DNA of 64,000 nucleotides from Kribbella caucasensis (GTDB lineage: Bacteria > Actinomycetota > Actinomycetes > Propionibacteriales > Kribbellaceae): positions 186,001 through 250,000 of the forward strand of contig NZ_SNWQ01000009.1 in assembly GCF_004361855.1 (NCBI RefSeq). The letters run 5' to 3'. A model generated the notes under the pieces. It had not been told where the DNA came from. It ran no database searches and saw only the letters and a list, made by a program, of their open reading frames with translations. Below are positions 31,876 to 39,307 of this stretch, one piece after another; within the stretch, counting starts at the first letter, position 1, and every line of letters begins with the position of its first letter. The position numbers and the translations under genes are program-made.

Positions 31876-32589
31876 GTGAGTTCCGCCCGGCGACGCGGTC
31901 GACCTGCCCCACTTCGGTGGGGTGGGTCGCTCGCGCTCGCCGGGTTGCTCATTGTCGGCGCCGGCGCGTACGTCCAGCTCGGCCGTGATCGAGCCGGCGC
32001 CACGACACCGTCGGCCGTCAGCCCCTCCGGTACGCCGGAGGCGGCCGGCCCGGCGATTCCTTTGGGAGACCCTGCGACTCCTTCCGCGACCCCATCGACG
32101 GTGAAGCCGGCGACGCCGTCGCGCAAACCGACGGTGAAGGTGCCGGCCGCCAAGCCGGGTCGCCCGACCCGGATCTCCGTTCCCCAGTTGGGGATCACCG
32201 CGCCGGTGGTCGGAATCAGCGCGGTCGGCGGCGCACTCACCCCGCCGTCGAATCCGGCGAAGGTCGGCTGGTGGTCGGGTGGCGCCCAGCCCGGGGCTGC
32301 GCGCGGTTCGGCCGTGATCACCGGACACACCGTGCACGACGGTGGTGGCGCCTTCGACAACCTGGAACGACTCCGGCCCGGCTCGACCGTCACAGTGGCC
32401 ACGTCGCGGGGGATGTTGAAGTACCAGGTCACCAGCGTCACGACGTACCGGAAACAGGCGCTGGCCGCCGATGCGGCGAAGCTGTTCGACCAGGGAATCC
32501 GCGGTCGGCTGGTACTGGTCACCTGCGAGGACTGGAACGGCAAGGTCTATCTGAGCAACGTGGTCGTGGTGGCCCGGCGGATGGCGTAA
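31876..32589 (+). CDS. class F sortase
   Basis: 237 residues, GTG start. An N-terminal membrane helix (LALAGLLIVGAGAYVQL) and a Pro/Thr-rich linker lead into the sortase barrel: RISVPQLGITAPVVGI, WWSGGAQPG, the catalytic His in VITGHTVHDGGGAF, and the catalytic Cys in RLVLVTCEDW, with an Arg/Asn in the last strand. Size and motif spacing fit class F. It would attach a surface protein to a wall or lipid nucleophile outside the cell; the adjacent Pro/Thr-rich protein is the obvious partner. Confidence 0.9.
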   Translation: MSSARRRGRPAPLRWGGSLALAGLLIVGAGAYVQLGRDRAGATTPSAVSPSGTPEAAGPAIPLGDPATPSATPSTVKPATPSRKPTVKVPAAKPGRPTRISVPQLGITAPVVGISAVGGALTPPSNPAKVGWWSGGAQPGAARGSAVITGHTVHDGGGAFDNLERLRPGSTVTVATSRGMLKYQVTSVTTYRKQALAADAAKLFDQGIRGRLVLVTCEDWNGKVYLSNVVVVARRMA

Positions 32590-32600
32590 CCTGCTCGCTC

Positions 32601-33050
32601 GTGCCGATCGATGGGGTGGAGAACGCCGACCTGAGCGCTCCGGACGTGTCGTTCGAAGGGCTGGTGGCGACCATGCCGGCGTCCGTCCGGGACGTGTTCC
32701 CGCCGGGCGGGTGGAAGCTGGGCAAACTCTGGGCGCTGGAGCTCAAGGTCGAGCCGATCGAGGTCGCCGACCTGATCTGGCTGTTCGACCTGCCGCTCTG
32801 GCCGTTGAACGGCGAACGCTTCAAGGTCACCCCCAACCAGGTCACCGAGACGCCGATGAACTACCGCGACCACTACCAGCGGGTGATGGACGCCGACCTC
32901 GACTTCCCCATCCACCTGGTCGCGTACCGCGGCCGCCTGGTCGTACTCGACGGCGTCCACCGGTTGCTCAAGGCCCACTTCCTCCGCCGCCGCTGGATCG
33001 AAGCCAAAACCGCCACCGCAGCCCAACTCCAACTCTGCACCGGCCCCTGA
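32601..33050 (+). CDS. hypothetical protein with ParB-like motif
   Basis: 149 residues, GTG start. Near the end FPIHLVAYRGRLVVLDGVHRLLKAHFL resembles the DGxHRxxKA segment of ParB/sulfiredoxin-like folds, while the first half (VSFEGLVATMPASV, DLIWLFDLPLWPLNGERFKV) is unfamiliar. This layout often marks small modification or nucleotide-binding proteins of unknown role. The stop meets the PIN toxin gene tail-to-tail without a gap. Confidence 0.6.
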   Translation: MPIDGVENADLSAPDVSFEGLVATMPASVRDVFPPGGWKLGKLWALELKVEPIEVADLIWLFDLPLWPLNGERFKVTPNQVTETPMNYRDHYQRVMDADLDFPIHLVAYRGRLVVLDGVHRLLKAHFLRRRWIEAKTATAAQLQLCTGP

Positions 33051-33431
33051 TCAAACCACGAACTGCTTGAGCTTCACCCCGATCGCATCCGCCAGATGCT
33101 CGAGATCCTTTGGGTCGCTGGTCACCACTGCCGCCTGATGTTGAACCGCTGTGACCACGACGATGGCGTCGACGACGTCCGCAGTACCGGACGATTTGCA
33201 CAGCACGCCGGCGGCTCGGCCGATGCGTTGGTCGTCAGGCACGATCTCGCAGCCTTTGAGGAGCCGCGACAGCTGATGCTGGGGCCCACCGCGCCAGGCC
33301 TGGGCCAGCACCACCACAGGCACGATCGGGCGCACCCGAGCTGCCGTGATCTCGTCGTGAAGGGCCAGAAGGTCCGGGCTGTTCCGCTCGGCAGCCACCA
33401 GGGCGCCGGTGTCGTAGACGATCGACCTCAT
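33051..33431 (-). CDS. PIN-domain toxin (VapC-like)
   Basis: 126 residues. SIVYDTGALVAAER gives the first acidic residue of the PIN nuclease site; further ones are in GTADVVDAIVV and VTSDPKDLEHLA. PIN toxins cut RNA, often tRNA, when freed of antitoxin. The ATG overlaps the antitoxin stop (ATGA), the usual coupling of toxin to antitoxin. An alternative upstream ATG lies within the antitoxin gene and is less likely. Confidence 0.85.
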   Translation of the reverse strand: MRSIVYDTGALVAAERNSPDLLALHDEITAARVRPIVPVVVLAQAWRGGPQHQLSRLLKGCEIVPDDQRIGRAAGVLCKSSGTADVVDAIVVVTAVQHQAAVVTSDPKDLEHLADAIGVKLKQFVV

Positions 33432-33715
33432 CAACCGGCCGACTGCCACTGGTCGTCGAGGAGCCCCGCCTCCATCATGAACTGCCGCGCCCGCTGGCGA
33501 GACTCGTCCGGGAGCGGGCCGTGCTCGGCCTCGTACTCGGCAAGCATCTCGCGGACCGCCGTCCGGCCGGCAGCATGCGCCGCGGCGGCCTGTGCCTTCT
33601 CGACTGCGGCGGCGGCCAGCCAGGCAGAGACGGGCTGGCCTTCCTGTGCCGCAGCCGCCTTGATGGTCTCCTCGACCTCGGGCGGCACCGAGATCGATAA
33701 CTTCCTCGCGGTCAT
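33431..33715 (-). CDS. ribbon-helix-helix antitoxin (VapB-like)
   Basis: 94 residues. The N-terminus KLSISVPPEVEETIKAAA is a ribbon-helix-helix DNA-binding arm, followed by a helical Ala/Glu-rich toxin-binding tail (AAAHAAGRTAVREMLAEYE). It precedes and overlaps the PIN toxin gene. A 28-bp palindrome 15 bases upstream of the ATG is the likely autoregulatory operator. Confidence 0.82.
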   Translation of the reverse strand: MTARKLSISVPPEVEETIKAAAAQEGQPVSAWLAAAAVEKAQAAAAHAAGRTAVREMLAEYEAEHGPLPDESRQRARQFMMEAGLLDDQWQSAG

Positions 33716-33729
33716 GTGGCCACGATAGC

Positions 33730-33757
33730 AGGCGGTAGGAACGCGTTCCTACCGCCT
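33730..33757. promoter_or_regulatory. 28-bp perfect palindrome, likely vapBC operator
   Basis: AGGCGGTAGGAACG and its exact reverse complement meet at 33743/33744. It lies 15 bases upstream of the antitoxin ATG and its edge covers the stop codon of the OhrR-like gene. As RNA it could also end transcription of that gene. Confidence 0.65.
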
Positions 33758-34217
33758 AACTGGTGGCGGCTGTGATTACTCGGGTGAGGTTTTTGTGGAG
33801 GGACTCTAGTTCGGTCAGCGTCATGCCCAGGCGGGCGATGATGGCGGGTGGGATCTTGAGGGCTTCGGTGCGGAGGGACTGGCCGGCGTCGGTGAGTTCT
33901 ACGGCCAGGGCGCGTTCGTCGCGGGGGTCGCGGCGGCGGGTGACGTAGCCGGCGGACTCGAGGCGCTTGAGCAGTGGCGAAAGGGTGCCGGGGTCGAGCT
34001 GGAGCAGGTGGCTCAGCTGTTTGACCGACAGGGGTGACTCCTCCCAGAGGGCCAGCATCACCAGGTACTGCGGGTGGGTGAGGCCCATCGGGTCCAGCAG
34101 CGGGCGGTAGAGGGCGATCACGCTGCGGGAGGCGACCGCGAGCGCGAAGCAGACCTGCCGGTCCAGCGCCAGCAGGTCAACCTCTTCCAAGTCAGATGAC
34201 TTCGGCGGCTGAGGCAT
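33756..34217 (-). CDS. MarR-family regulator, OhrR-like
   Basis: 153 residues. LLALDRQVCFALAVASR carries the reactive Cys (Cys23) at the place of the OhrR peroxide-sensing Cys, followed by the hallmark GLTHPQYLVMLALWE and the winged helix LSHLLQLDPGTLSPLLKRLE, RDPRDERALAVELT. OhrR repressors release DNA when organic hydroperoxides oxidise this Cys. The start has an AAGGAG site; the frame extends further upstream without one. No ohr gene is adjacent; the divergent 56-residue gene is the nearest potential target. Confidence 0.87.
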   Translation of the reverse strand: MPQPPKSSDLEEVDLLALDRQVCFALAVASRSVIALYRPLLDPMGLTHPQYLVMLALWEESPLSVKQLSHLLQLDPGTLSPLLKRLESAGYVTRRRDPRDERALAVELTDAGQSLRTEALKIPPAIIARLGMTLTELESLHKNLTRVITAATS

Positions 34218-34296
34218 AAATCTCCTTCTCTCGACGTTGACTACACTAACACTTGGTACACAAACTATTGCCACACCAATCGTCTGGAGTGCTGCG

Positions 34297-34467
34297 ATGA
34301 GCAAGAAGAGCGACGGACTGAGCCTCGGCTACCGGATCCGCTGGCGACTGACCTGGCTGCTGCTGCACATAGCCGGCCCGGCCTCGCTGTCCGACGAACT
34401 CGACCCCCGCCGCCGGATGGAACGCGAACGCGCCGCCAAAGTCGCCCGCGCGAACGGGATGGGGTAA
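34297..34467 (+). CDS. small conserved-looking protein, 56 residues
   Basis: Starts at ATG 34297 behind TGGAG. One membrane-prone segment (WRLTWLLLHIAGPA) is followed by a charged tail (SLSDELDPRRRMERERAAK) of a type I recall from small actinobacterial proteins. It is divergent from the OhrR-like gene, 79 bp between starts, so may be controlled by it. Function unknown. Confidence 0.55.
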   Translation: MSKKSDGLSLGYRIRWRLTWLLLHIAGPASLSDELDPRRRMERERAAKVARANGMG

Positions 34468-34562
34468 CAGCGCGCACCCAGGCTTGTGAGACGCTGAGCC
34501 CGGGTAGTCCGGCGGGTGACGCCGGCCGAGTTCTGGGAGTCCCACTGACCACACACGACGCG

Positions 34563-35288
34563 GTGCGGGAACCGTTCGCCGGGTCGACGCGGCTGCGTCT
34601 GGCCGGACTGGCACTGCATGCCTATACCGCGAGCGGAACGGTGCTCGCGCTGCTGATAGTGATCGCCGCCATCGACGGTGATGCCGTCCGGGCGCTCTGG
34701 CTCGGCCTGGCCGCGCTGATCATCGACGGCACCGACGGGATGCTCGCGCGCCGGTTGCGGGTGAAGGAGACGCTGCCGTGGTTCGACGGCGCGATGCTCG
34801 ACAACATCGTCGACTACCTGACCTACGCGTTCGCCCCGATCGTGCTGCTGTGGACCGGCGGCTACCTGCCGGACGGGTACGGAGCCCTGCTGGCCGCGTT
34901 GCCGTTGCTTGCCTCCAGCTACCAGTTCTGCCGGGTCGACGCGAAGACCGACGACCACTTCTTCCTCGGCTTCCCGAGCTATTGGAACGTGGTCGCCTTC
35001 TACGTCGTCATCCTCGGCCTGGGCCCGGTCGCGACGGCGGCGATCCTGGTGATCTGCTCGATCCTGGTGTTCGTCCCGGTCAAGTACGTCTACCCGTCCC
35101 GGACCAAGGCGTTCCGCTCGACGAACCTGCTGGCCACCGCGATCTGGCTGGTGTCGTACGCCGTACTGCTGGCCCAGATGCCGGATCCGAGCCCGATCGT
35201 GGTCGTCCTCTCCCTGGCCTATCTCGTGTACTACGGCGCGCTCAGCCTCTATCTCACCTTCTGGGTGCCGCGCCGCAAGGTCGCCTAG
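34563..35288 (+). CDS. phosphatidylcholine synthase-like CDP-alcohol phosphatidyltransferase
   Basis: 241 residues with about eight membrane segments. The catalytic motif DGTDGMLARRLRVKETLPWF continues to DGAMLDNIVDY, the DGx2ARx8Gx3Dx3D signature with the spacing of Pcs enzymes, which join choline to CDP-diacylglycerol. LGFPSYWNVVAFYVVIL also resembles Pcs. A GTG start is used; an in-frame CTG seven codons earlier has GGGAG in front of it. The next gene follows directly, so they form a pair. Substrate choice (choline or another alcohol) is not certain from sequence. Confidence 0.8.
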   Translation: MREPFAGSTRLRLAGLALHAYTASGTVLALLIVIAAIDGDAVRALWLGLAALIIDGTDGMLARRLRVKETLPWFDGAMLDNIVDYLTYAFAPIVLLWTGGYLPDGYGALLAALPLLASSYQFCRVDAKTDDHFFLGFPSYWNVVAFYVVILGLGPVATAAILVICSILVFVPVKYVYPSRTKAFRSTNLLATAIWLVSYAVLLAQMPDPSPIVVVLSLAYLVYYGALSLYLTFWVPRRKVA

Positions 35289-36182
35289 GTGGTACTGGGG
35301 CTCGGCGCCGCGCTCGGTGCGGCGGTGCTCTTCGGGATCGCGGCGATCCTCCAGGCGGTCGGGTCCCGCAAGGTGCCGACCGGGTCCGAGCTGGATCCGC
35401 GCCGGCTGGCGGGATTCGTCGCCGGGCTGCTGAAACAACCCGCGTTCCTGGCGGCGCTGGTGCTCAACCTGGCCGGGTACGCGCTGCACTTCGTCGCGTT
35501 GCGGCTGCTCCCGCTCTACCTCGCGCAGGCGGGGATCGCGGCCAGCCTGGTCGTCACCGCACTGCTCGCGACCCGGCTGATGAGCGACCAGTTGTCCGCG
35601 ATCGAGTGGACAGCGGTGGTTGGGGTGTGCGCGGGTCTCGGCCTGCTCGCGGTGTCGGCGGGTGATCAGGGGGCCAGCGCGAGGCACCACGGTCTGACGG
35701 TCGGCGTGATCGTCGGGCTGATCGTGATCGCGGTGCTCGGTGGCCTCGCGAGCCGGTCCCAGCATGGCGGGGCGACCGCGTTGCTCGGTCTGCTTGCGGG
35801 ATTCGGGTACGCCGGGGTCGCGATCTCCACGCGGCTGCTGGAGGACGGGTCGATCGGGGAACTCCTGCGCAGCCCGACGGCGTACACGTTGCCGATCAGT
35901 GGTGCGCTCGCCTTCATCCTCTACTCGCTCGCCTTGCAGCGTGGTTCGGTGACGTTGGCAACCACGCCGATGATCGCGTTGCAGACGATCACACCGGCCG
36001 CGGTCGGCGTACTGCTGCTCGACGACCACGTCCGCGACGGCTGGTACGCCGGTGCGCTGGGCGGGTTCGCGGTGACGGCCGTCGGGGCGCTGATCCTGGT
36101 CCGGTTCGAGTCGGTGAAGGATCCGGTCAGCGAGTCGGCCACTTCCACGGTGGTTCGTCCAGAGGGCCCTGACCTTCGATAG
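35289..36182 (+). CDS. EamA/DMT-like membrane transporter
   Basis: 297 residues, about nine or ten hydrophobic segments (LGLGAALGAAVLFGIAAIL, PAFLAALVLNLAGYALHFVA, GVIVGLIVIAVLGGLA, YTLPISGALAFILYSLA). The two-fold DMT layout is visible. It starts with GTG immediately after the upstream TAG and would be translated by termination-reinitiation. Substrate unknown; pairing with a phospholipid synthase suggests a lipid or headgroup role, but that is only context. The last 56 bp overlap the convergent ATPase gene. Confidence 0.75.
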   Translation: MVLGLGAALGAAVLFGIAAILQAVGSRKVPTGSELDPRRLAGFVAGLLKQPAFLAALVLNLAGYALHFVALRLLPLYLAQAGIAASLVVTALLATRLMSDQLSAIEWTAVVGVCAGLGLLAVSAGDQGASARHHGLTVGVIVGLIVIAVLGGLASRSQHGGATALLGLLAGFGYAGVAISTRLLEDGSIGELLRSPTAYTLPISGALAFILYSLALQRGSVTLATTPMIALQTITPAAVGVLLLDDHVRDGWYAGALGGFAVTAVGALILVRFESVKDPVSESATSTVVRPEGPDLR

Positions 36183-37305
36183 CGGTCTGGCCGAAGTCCT
36201 TCACCAGCTCGATCGTCTGCAGGTCGTGGCCGCTCTCGTCGGCGCCGGCCTGGAGCGCGGCGTGGAACGGGCGCGAGTGGGTCACGACGATCACCTGGGT
36301 GTCCTTCGCGGCGGTGACGACGAGATTCGCCAGCGCGGGCAGGAGATCGGGGTGCAGGCTGGTCTCGGGTTCGTTGAGGACGAGGAGCTCGGGCGGACGC
36401 GGGGTCAGCAGAGCGGCAACCCAGAGCAGGTAGCGCAGGGTCCCGTCGGACAGCTCGGCGCCTGACAGCGGCCGCAGCAACCCGTGCTGGTGGAACGCAA
36501 TCTCGAACCGCCCTGAGTCTTTGCGGATCTCGAGCCGGCTGCCCGGAAAGGCCTGCTCGATCGCAGCTTTCAGTGCGCCGCTGTCGCCGATCTCCTGAAT
36601 GGTCTGGAGTGCGGCCGCGACGTCGGCGCCCTCCGAGTCCAGCACCGTGGTCCGGGTGCCGATCTGGGCCTGCCTCGCGGGAGCGGTGAGGTCGGTGCGG
36701 AGGTGGTCGTAGAACCGCCAGGAGCGGATACGTTCACGCACGTTGAGCAATTCGGGCGCCCGCACCGGGTCGGCGTACTCGCTGAGCATGCTGTCGAACG
36801 ACTGCAGCGCATGTCCGCCGTCCTCCCAACCACCATCGGCACCGCGGATCCGTACGCCGCCGGCTCGCCGGTCGACCAGGAGCGCGGCCGGCCGGAAGAA
36901 CGGACCCGCCCAGAGCGCTTCCCGTTTGATCTCCGGGTCGAGCGCGAACGCACCGGCCGGTGGCAGCGGCAGCCCGAAGTCCACCGCGTAGCCGTAGTCC
37001 TCGGAGGCGAACCCCATCCGCAAGCTCACCGGACCCGACCTGACCGTCCCCTGCACCTGATGTTCACCTCGCCGGACGGACTTCCCCAGGTGTTCGGGCC
37101 CGGCCCACAGAGTCGACTGCAGACCGCCTTCCCGGGCCAGGGCGGCGACTGCTCCGTTGCGCGAGGCATCGGCGAGCAACCGAAGCGCGCGGTACAAGCT
37201 GGACTTGCCGGTCCCGTTCGACCCGATGACGACGTTCAACCTGCGCAACGGCATCACCAGCCGCCGAAGAGACCGGTAATTCTCAATCGCCAACGAGGTC
37301 AACAC
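36127..37305 (-). CDS. RecF/OLD-like AAA ATPase (AAA_21 type)
   Basis: 392 residues from a GTG; longer frames upstream are Gly/Pro-rich and look spurious. SLAIENYRSLRRL is the typical start, Walker A is VIGSNGTGKSSLYRAL, the ABC-like signature lies in GAELSDGTLRYLLWV, and Walker B is LLVLNEPETSLHPDLLP with a switch His in VVTHSRPF. These standalone ATPases resemble DNA-repair or defence ATPases such as OLD but here lack a nuclease domain or partner gene. Function not assigned. Confidence 0.8.
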   Translation of the reverse strand: MLTSLAIENYRSLRRLVMPLRRLNVVIGSNGTGKSSLYRALRLLADASRNGAVAALAREGGLQSTLWAGPEHLGKSVRRGEHQVQGTVRSGPVSLRMGFASEDYGYAVDFGLPLPPAGAFALDPEIKREALWAGPFFRPAALLVDRRAGGVRIRGADGGWEDGGHALQSFDSMLSEYADPVRAPELLNVRERIRSWRFYDHLRTDLTAPARQAQIGTRTTVLDSEGADVAAALQTIQEIGDSGALKAAIEQAFPGSRLEIRKDSGRFEIAFHQHGLLRPLSGAELSDGTLRYLLWVAALLTPRPPELLVLNEPETSLHPDLLPALANLVVTAAKDTQVIVVTHSRPFHAALQAGADESGHDLQTIELVKDFGQTAIEGQGPLDEPPWKWPTR

Positions 37306-37450
37306 ACCCGCCAAGCTACCCACCCCCACCGACACCCCGCCGCCCCCAGCCCGGGGCATCTCAGAGGCTAACCTCCACGGTGAATGGTTGCCCCCTCGGA
37401 TTCTGAGTGGGCAACCATGCATCCGAGAGGCTAGCCTCCGAGATCGGCCA

Positions 37451-39307
37451 TCAGGCGAGGGAGTCTTCCCAGGCTTGGTGGAGGTCGGCGTAGTTGCCGC
37501 CGGTGGTGATCAGGGTTTCCGGCGGACCGTCCTCGAGGATGCGGCCGTGTTCGAGGACGATGACCCGGTCGGCGGTCTCGACCGTGGACAGCCGGTGTGC
37601 GATCACGATCGCGGTCCGGTCGGCCAGGATGGTCCGGAGCGCGCGCTGGATCAGCCGCTCGCTCGGGATGTCCAGGCTGGACGTCGCCTCGTCCAGGATC
37701 AGCACCGCCGGATCGGCCAGGAACGCCCGGGCGAACGCGACCAATTGCCGCTGCCCGGCCGACAACCGGCTGCCCCGTTTCTCGACCGCGGTCGCATACC
37801 CGTCCGGCAGCGCCATGATGAAGTCGTGCGCGCCGATCACCTTGGCCGCCTCGACGATCTCCTCCATCGTCGCGCCCGGCTTGCCGAACCGGATGTTGTC
37901 GGCCACCGAGCCGGTGAAGAGGAAGTTCTCCTGCGTCACCATCACCACCCGCTCCCGCAGGTCGTCCTCGGTCAGGTCGCGCAGGTCGTGCCCGTCCAGC
38001 AGCACGTGACCGCCGGTCGGGTCGTAGAACCTGGCCACCAGTTTGGCGATGGTGGTCTTCCCCGCTCCCGTAGTACCGACCAGGGCAATCGTCTGCCCGG
38101 CCGGTACGTCGAGGTCGAGGCCGGGCAGTACCGGTACCCCGTCGACGTACGAGAACTGCACACTGCGCAGTTCCAGGTGACCCCGGGCCCGCTCAGGCCG
38201 GGCCGGCTGCAGGGGTTCGGCGACGTCGGGTTCCTCGTTGAGTACGCCGGACAGCTTCTCCAGTGCGGCACTCGCGGCGAGGAACGTGTTGTAGAACTGC
38301 GAGATCTCCTGCAGCGGCTCGAAGAACTGCCGCAGGTAGAGGAGGAACGCGGTCAGTACGCCGACGGTGACGTGCCCGTGGTAGGCCTGCCAGCCGCCGT
38401 ACGCGAGGATCGCGACGATGGTGATGTTGCCGACGCCCTTGATCGACGGCATGAAGATCGCGTTGATCCGGAACGACTCGAGGTTGGCCTCGCGGTACCG
38501 GTCGTTGACCCCGTGGAAGATCTCCTCGTTGCGTCCCTCCCGGCGGAACGCCTGGACCGCGCGGATCCCGGTCATCGACTCGACGAAGTGCACGATCACC
38601 AGGGCGACGGCTTCCCGGGTCCGCCGGTAGACGAGCACCGAGCGGCGGCGGAACCACGCGGTCAGGAAGAACAGCGCCGGGAACGACAGCAGGGCAAGCA
38701 GGCCGAGCTTGAGGTCGAGCGTGAGCAGCAGGATCGCCGTACCGACCAGGGTCAGCACCGCCGTCACCAGACCGTCGAACCCGGTCCGCAGCATCTCGTC
38801 GATGACGTCCACGTCCGAGGTCAGCCTGGAGATCACCCGGCCGGACGTGTACCGGTCGTGGAAGGACGGGCTGAGCCGCTGGAAGTGGTCGAACAGCCGC
38901 CGCCGCAGACCGAGCAGGATGGTCTGCCCTAGCTTGCCCGACCGCATCAGGAACACCTGCCGCGCGTACGCCTGGATCAGCGCCGACGCCAGCACCGCCC
39001 CGACGACGATGACCAGATCCCGGCTGCCCTCACCCGCCAGGATCGGCGGGATACCCCGGTCGATCCCGAGGTGGACCAGGTACGGGACCGCCAGCCGCGC
39101 GGCGTTCTCGACCAGAACGATCACGACCATCAGCCAGATCAGCTTCCGGTACGGCCGCAGCAGGTCGAAGAGCAACTGGCGCGACTGCTCCTTCAGCCGC
39201 ACGGTCGTTGCCCTGGACAACTCGTTGTCGGACTCCTCGGCGTACCCGCGCCAGGACTCCTCCGCCGAGGTGGGTTGAGGTTGAGGTGTCTGCTGGGTCG
39301 TCGTCAT
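37451..39307 (-). CDS. ABC exporter half-transporter, intact ATP site
   Basis: 618 residues: six-helix ABC_membrane domain (about 50-340) and a nucleotide-binding domain with Walker A GTTGAGKTT, signature LSAGQRQLVAFARAF, Walker B VLILDEATSSLD with the catalytic Glu, and switch His in VIAHRLSTVE. Its ATG overlaps the stop of the upstream ABC gene (39304-39307), so the two form a heterodimeric exporter. Multidrug or lipid export is the usual role of this MdlB/BmrD-like class; the substrate cannot be read from sequence. Confidence 0.9.
   Translation of the reverse strand: MTTTQQTPQPQPTSAEESWRGYAEESDNELSRATTVRLKEQSRQLLFDLLRPYRKLIWLMVVIVLVENAARLAVPYLVHLGIDRGIPPILAGEGSRDLVIVVGAVLASALIQAYARQVFLMRSGKLGQTILLGLRRRLFDHFQRLSPSFHDRYTSGRVISRLTSDVDVIDEMLRTGFDGLVTAVLTLVGTAILLLTLDLKLGLLALLSFPALFFLTAWFRRRSVLVYRRTREAVALVIVHFVESMTGIRAVQAFRREGRNEEIFHGVNDRYREANLESFRINAIFMPSIKGVGNITIVAILAYGGWQAYHGHVTVGVLTAFLLYLRQFFEPLQEISQFYNTFLAASAALEKLSGVLNEEPDVAEPLQPARPERARGHLELRSVQFSYVDGVPVLPGLDLDVPAGQTIALVGTTGAGKTTIAKLVARFYDPTGGHVLLDGHDLRDLTEDDLRERVVMVTQENFLFTGSVADNIRFGKPGATMEEIVEAAKVIGAHDFIMALPDGYATAVEKRGSRLSAGQRQLVAFARAFLADPAVLILDEATSSLDIPSERLIQRALRTILADRTAIVIAHRLSTVETADRVIVLEHGRILEDGPPETLITTGGNYADLHQAWEDSLA

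Noticed and set aside
34329..36029. 566-codon minus-strand frame opposite the pcs-like and DMT-like genes
   Set aside because: Its Arg/Asp/Gln/Pro-rich product is the reverse shadow of two GC-rich membrane protein genes whose own motifs are clear.
37388..38932. 514-codon plus-strand frame opposite the ABC exporter gene
   Set aside because: Low-complexity charged product on the strand opposite a gene with intact Walker motifs.
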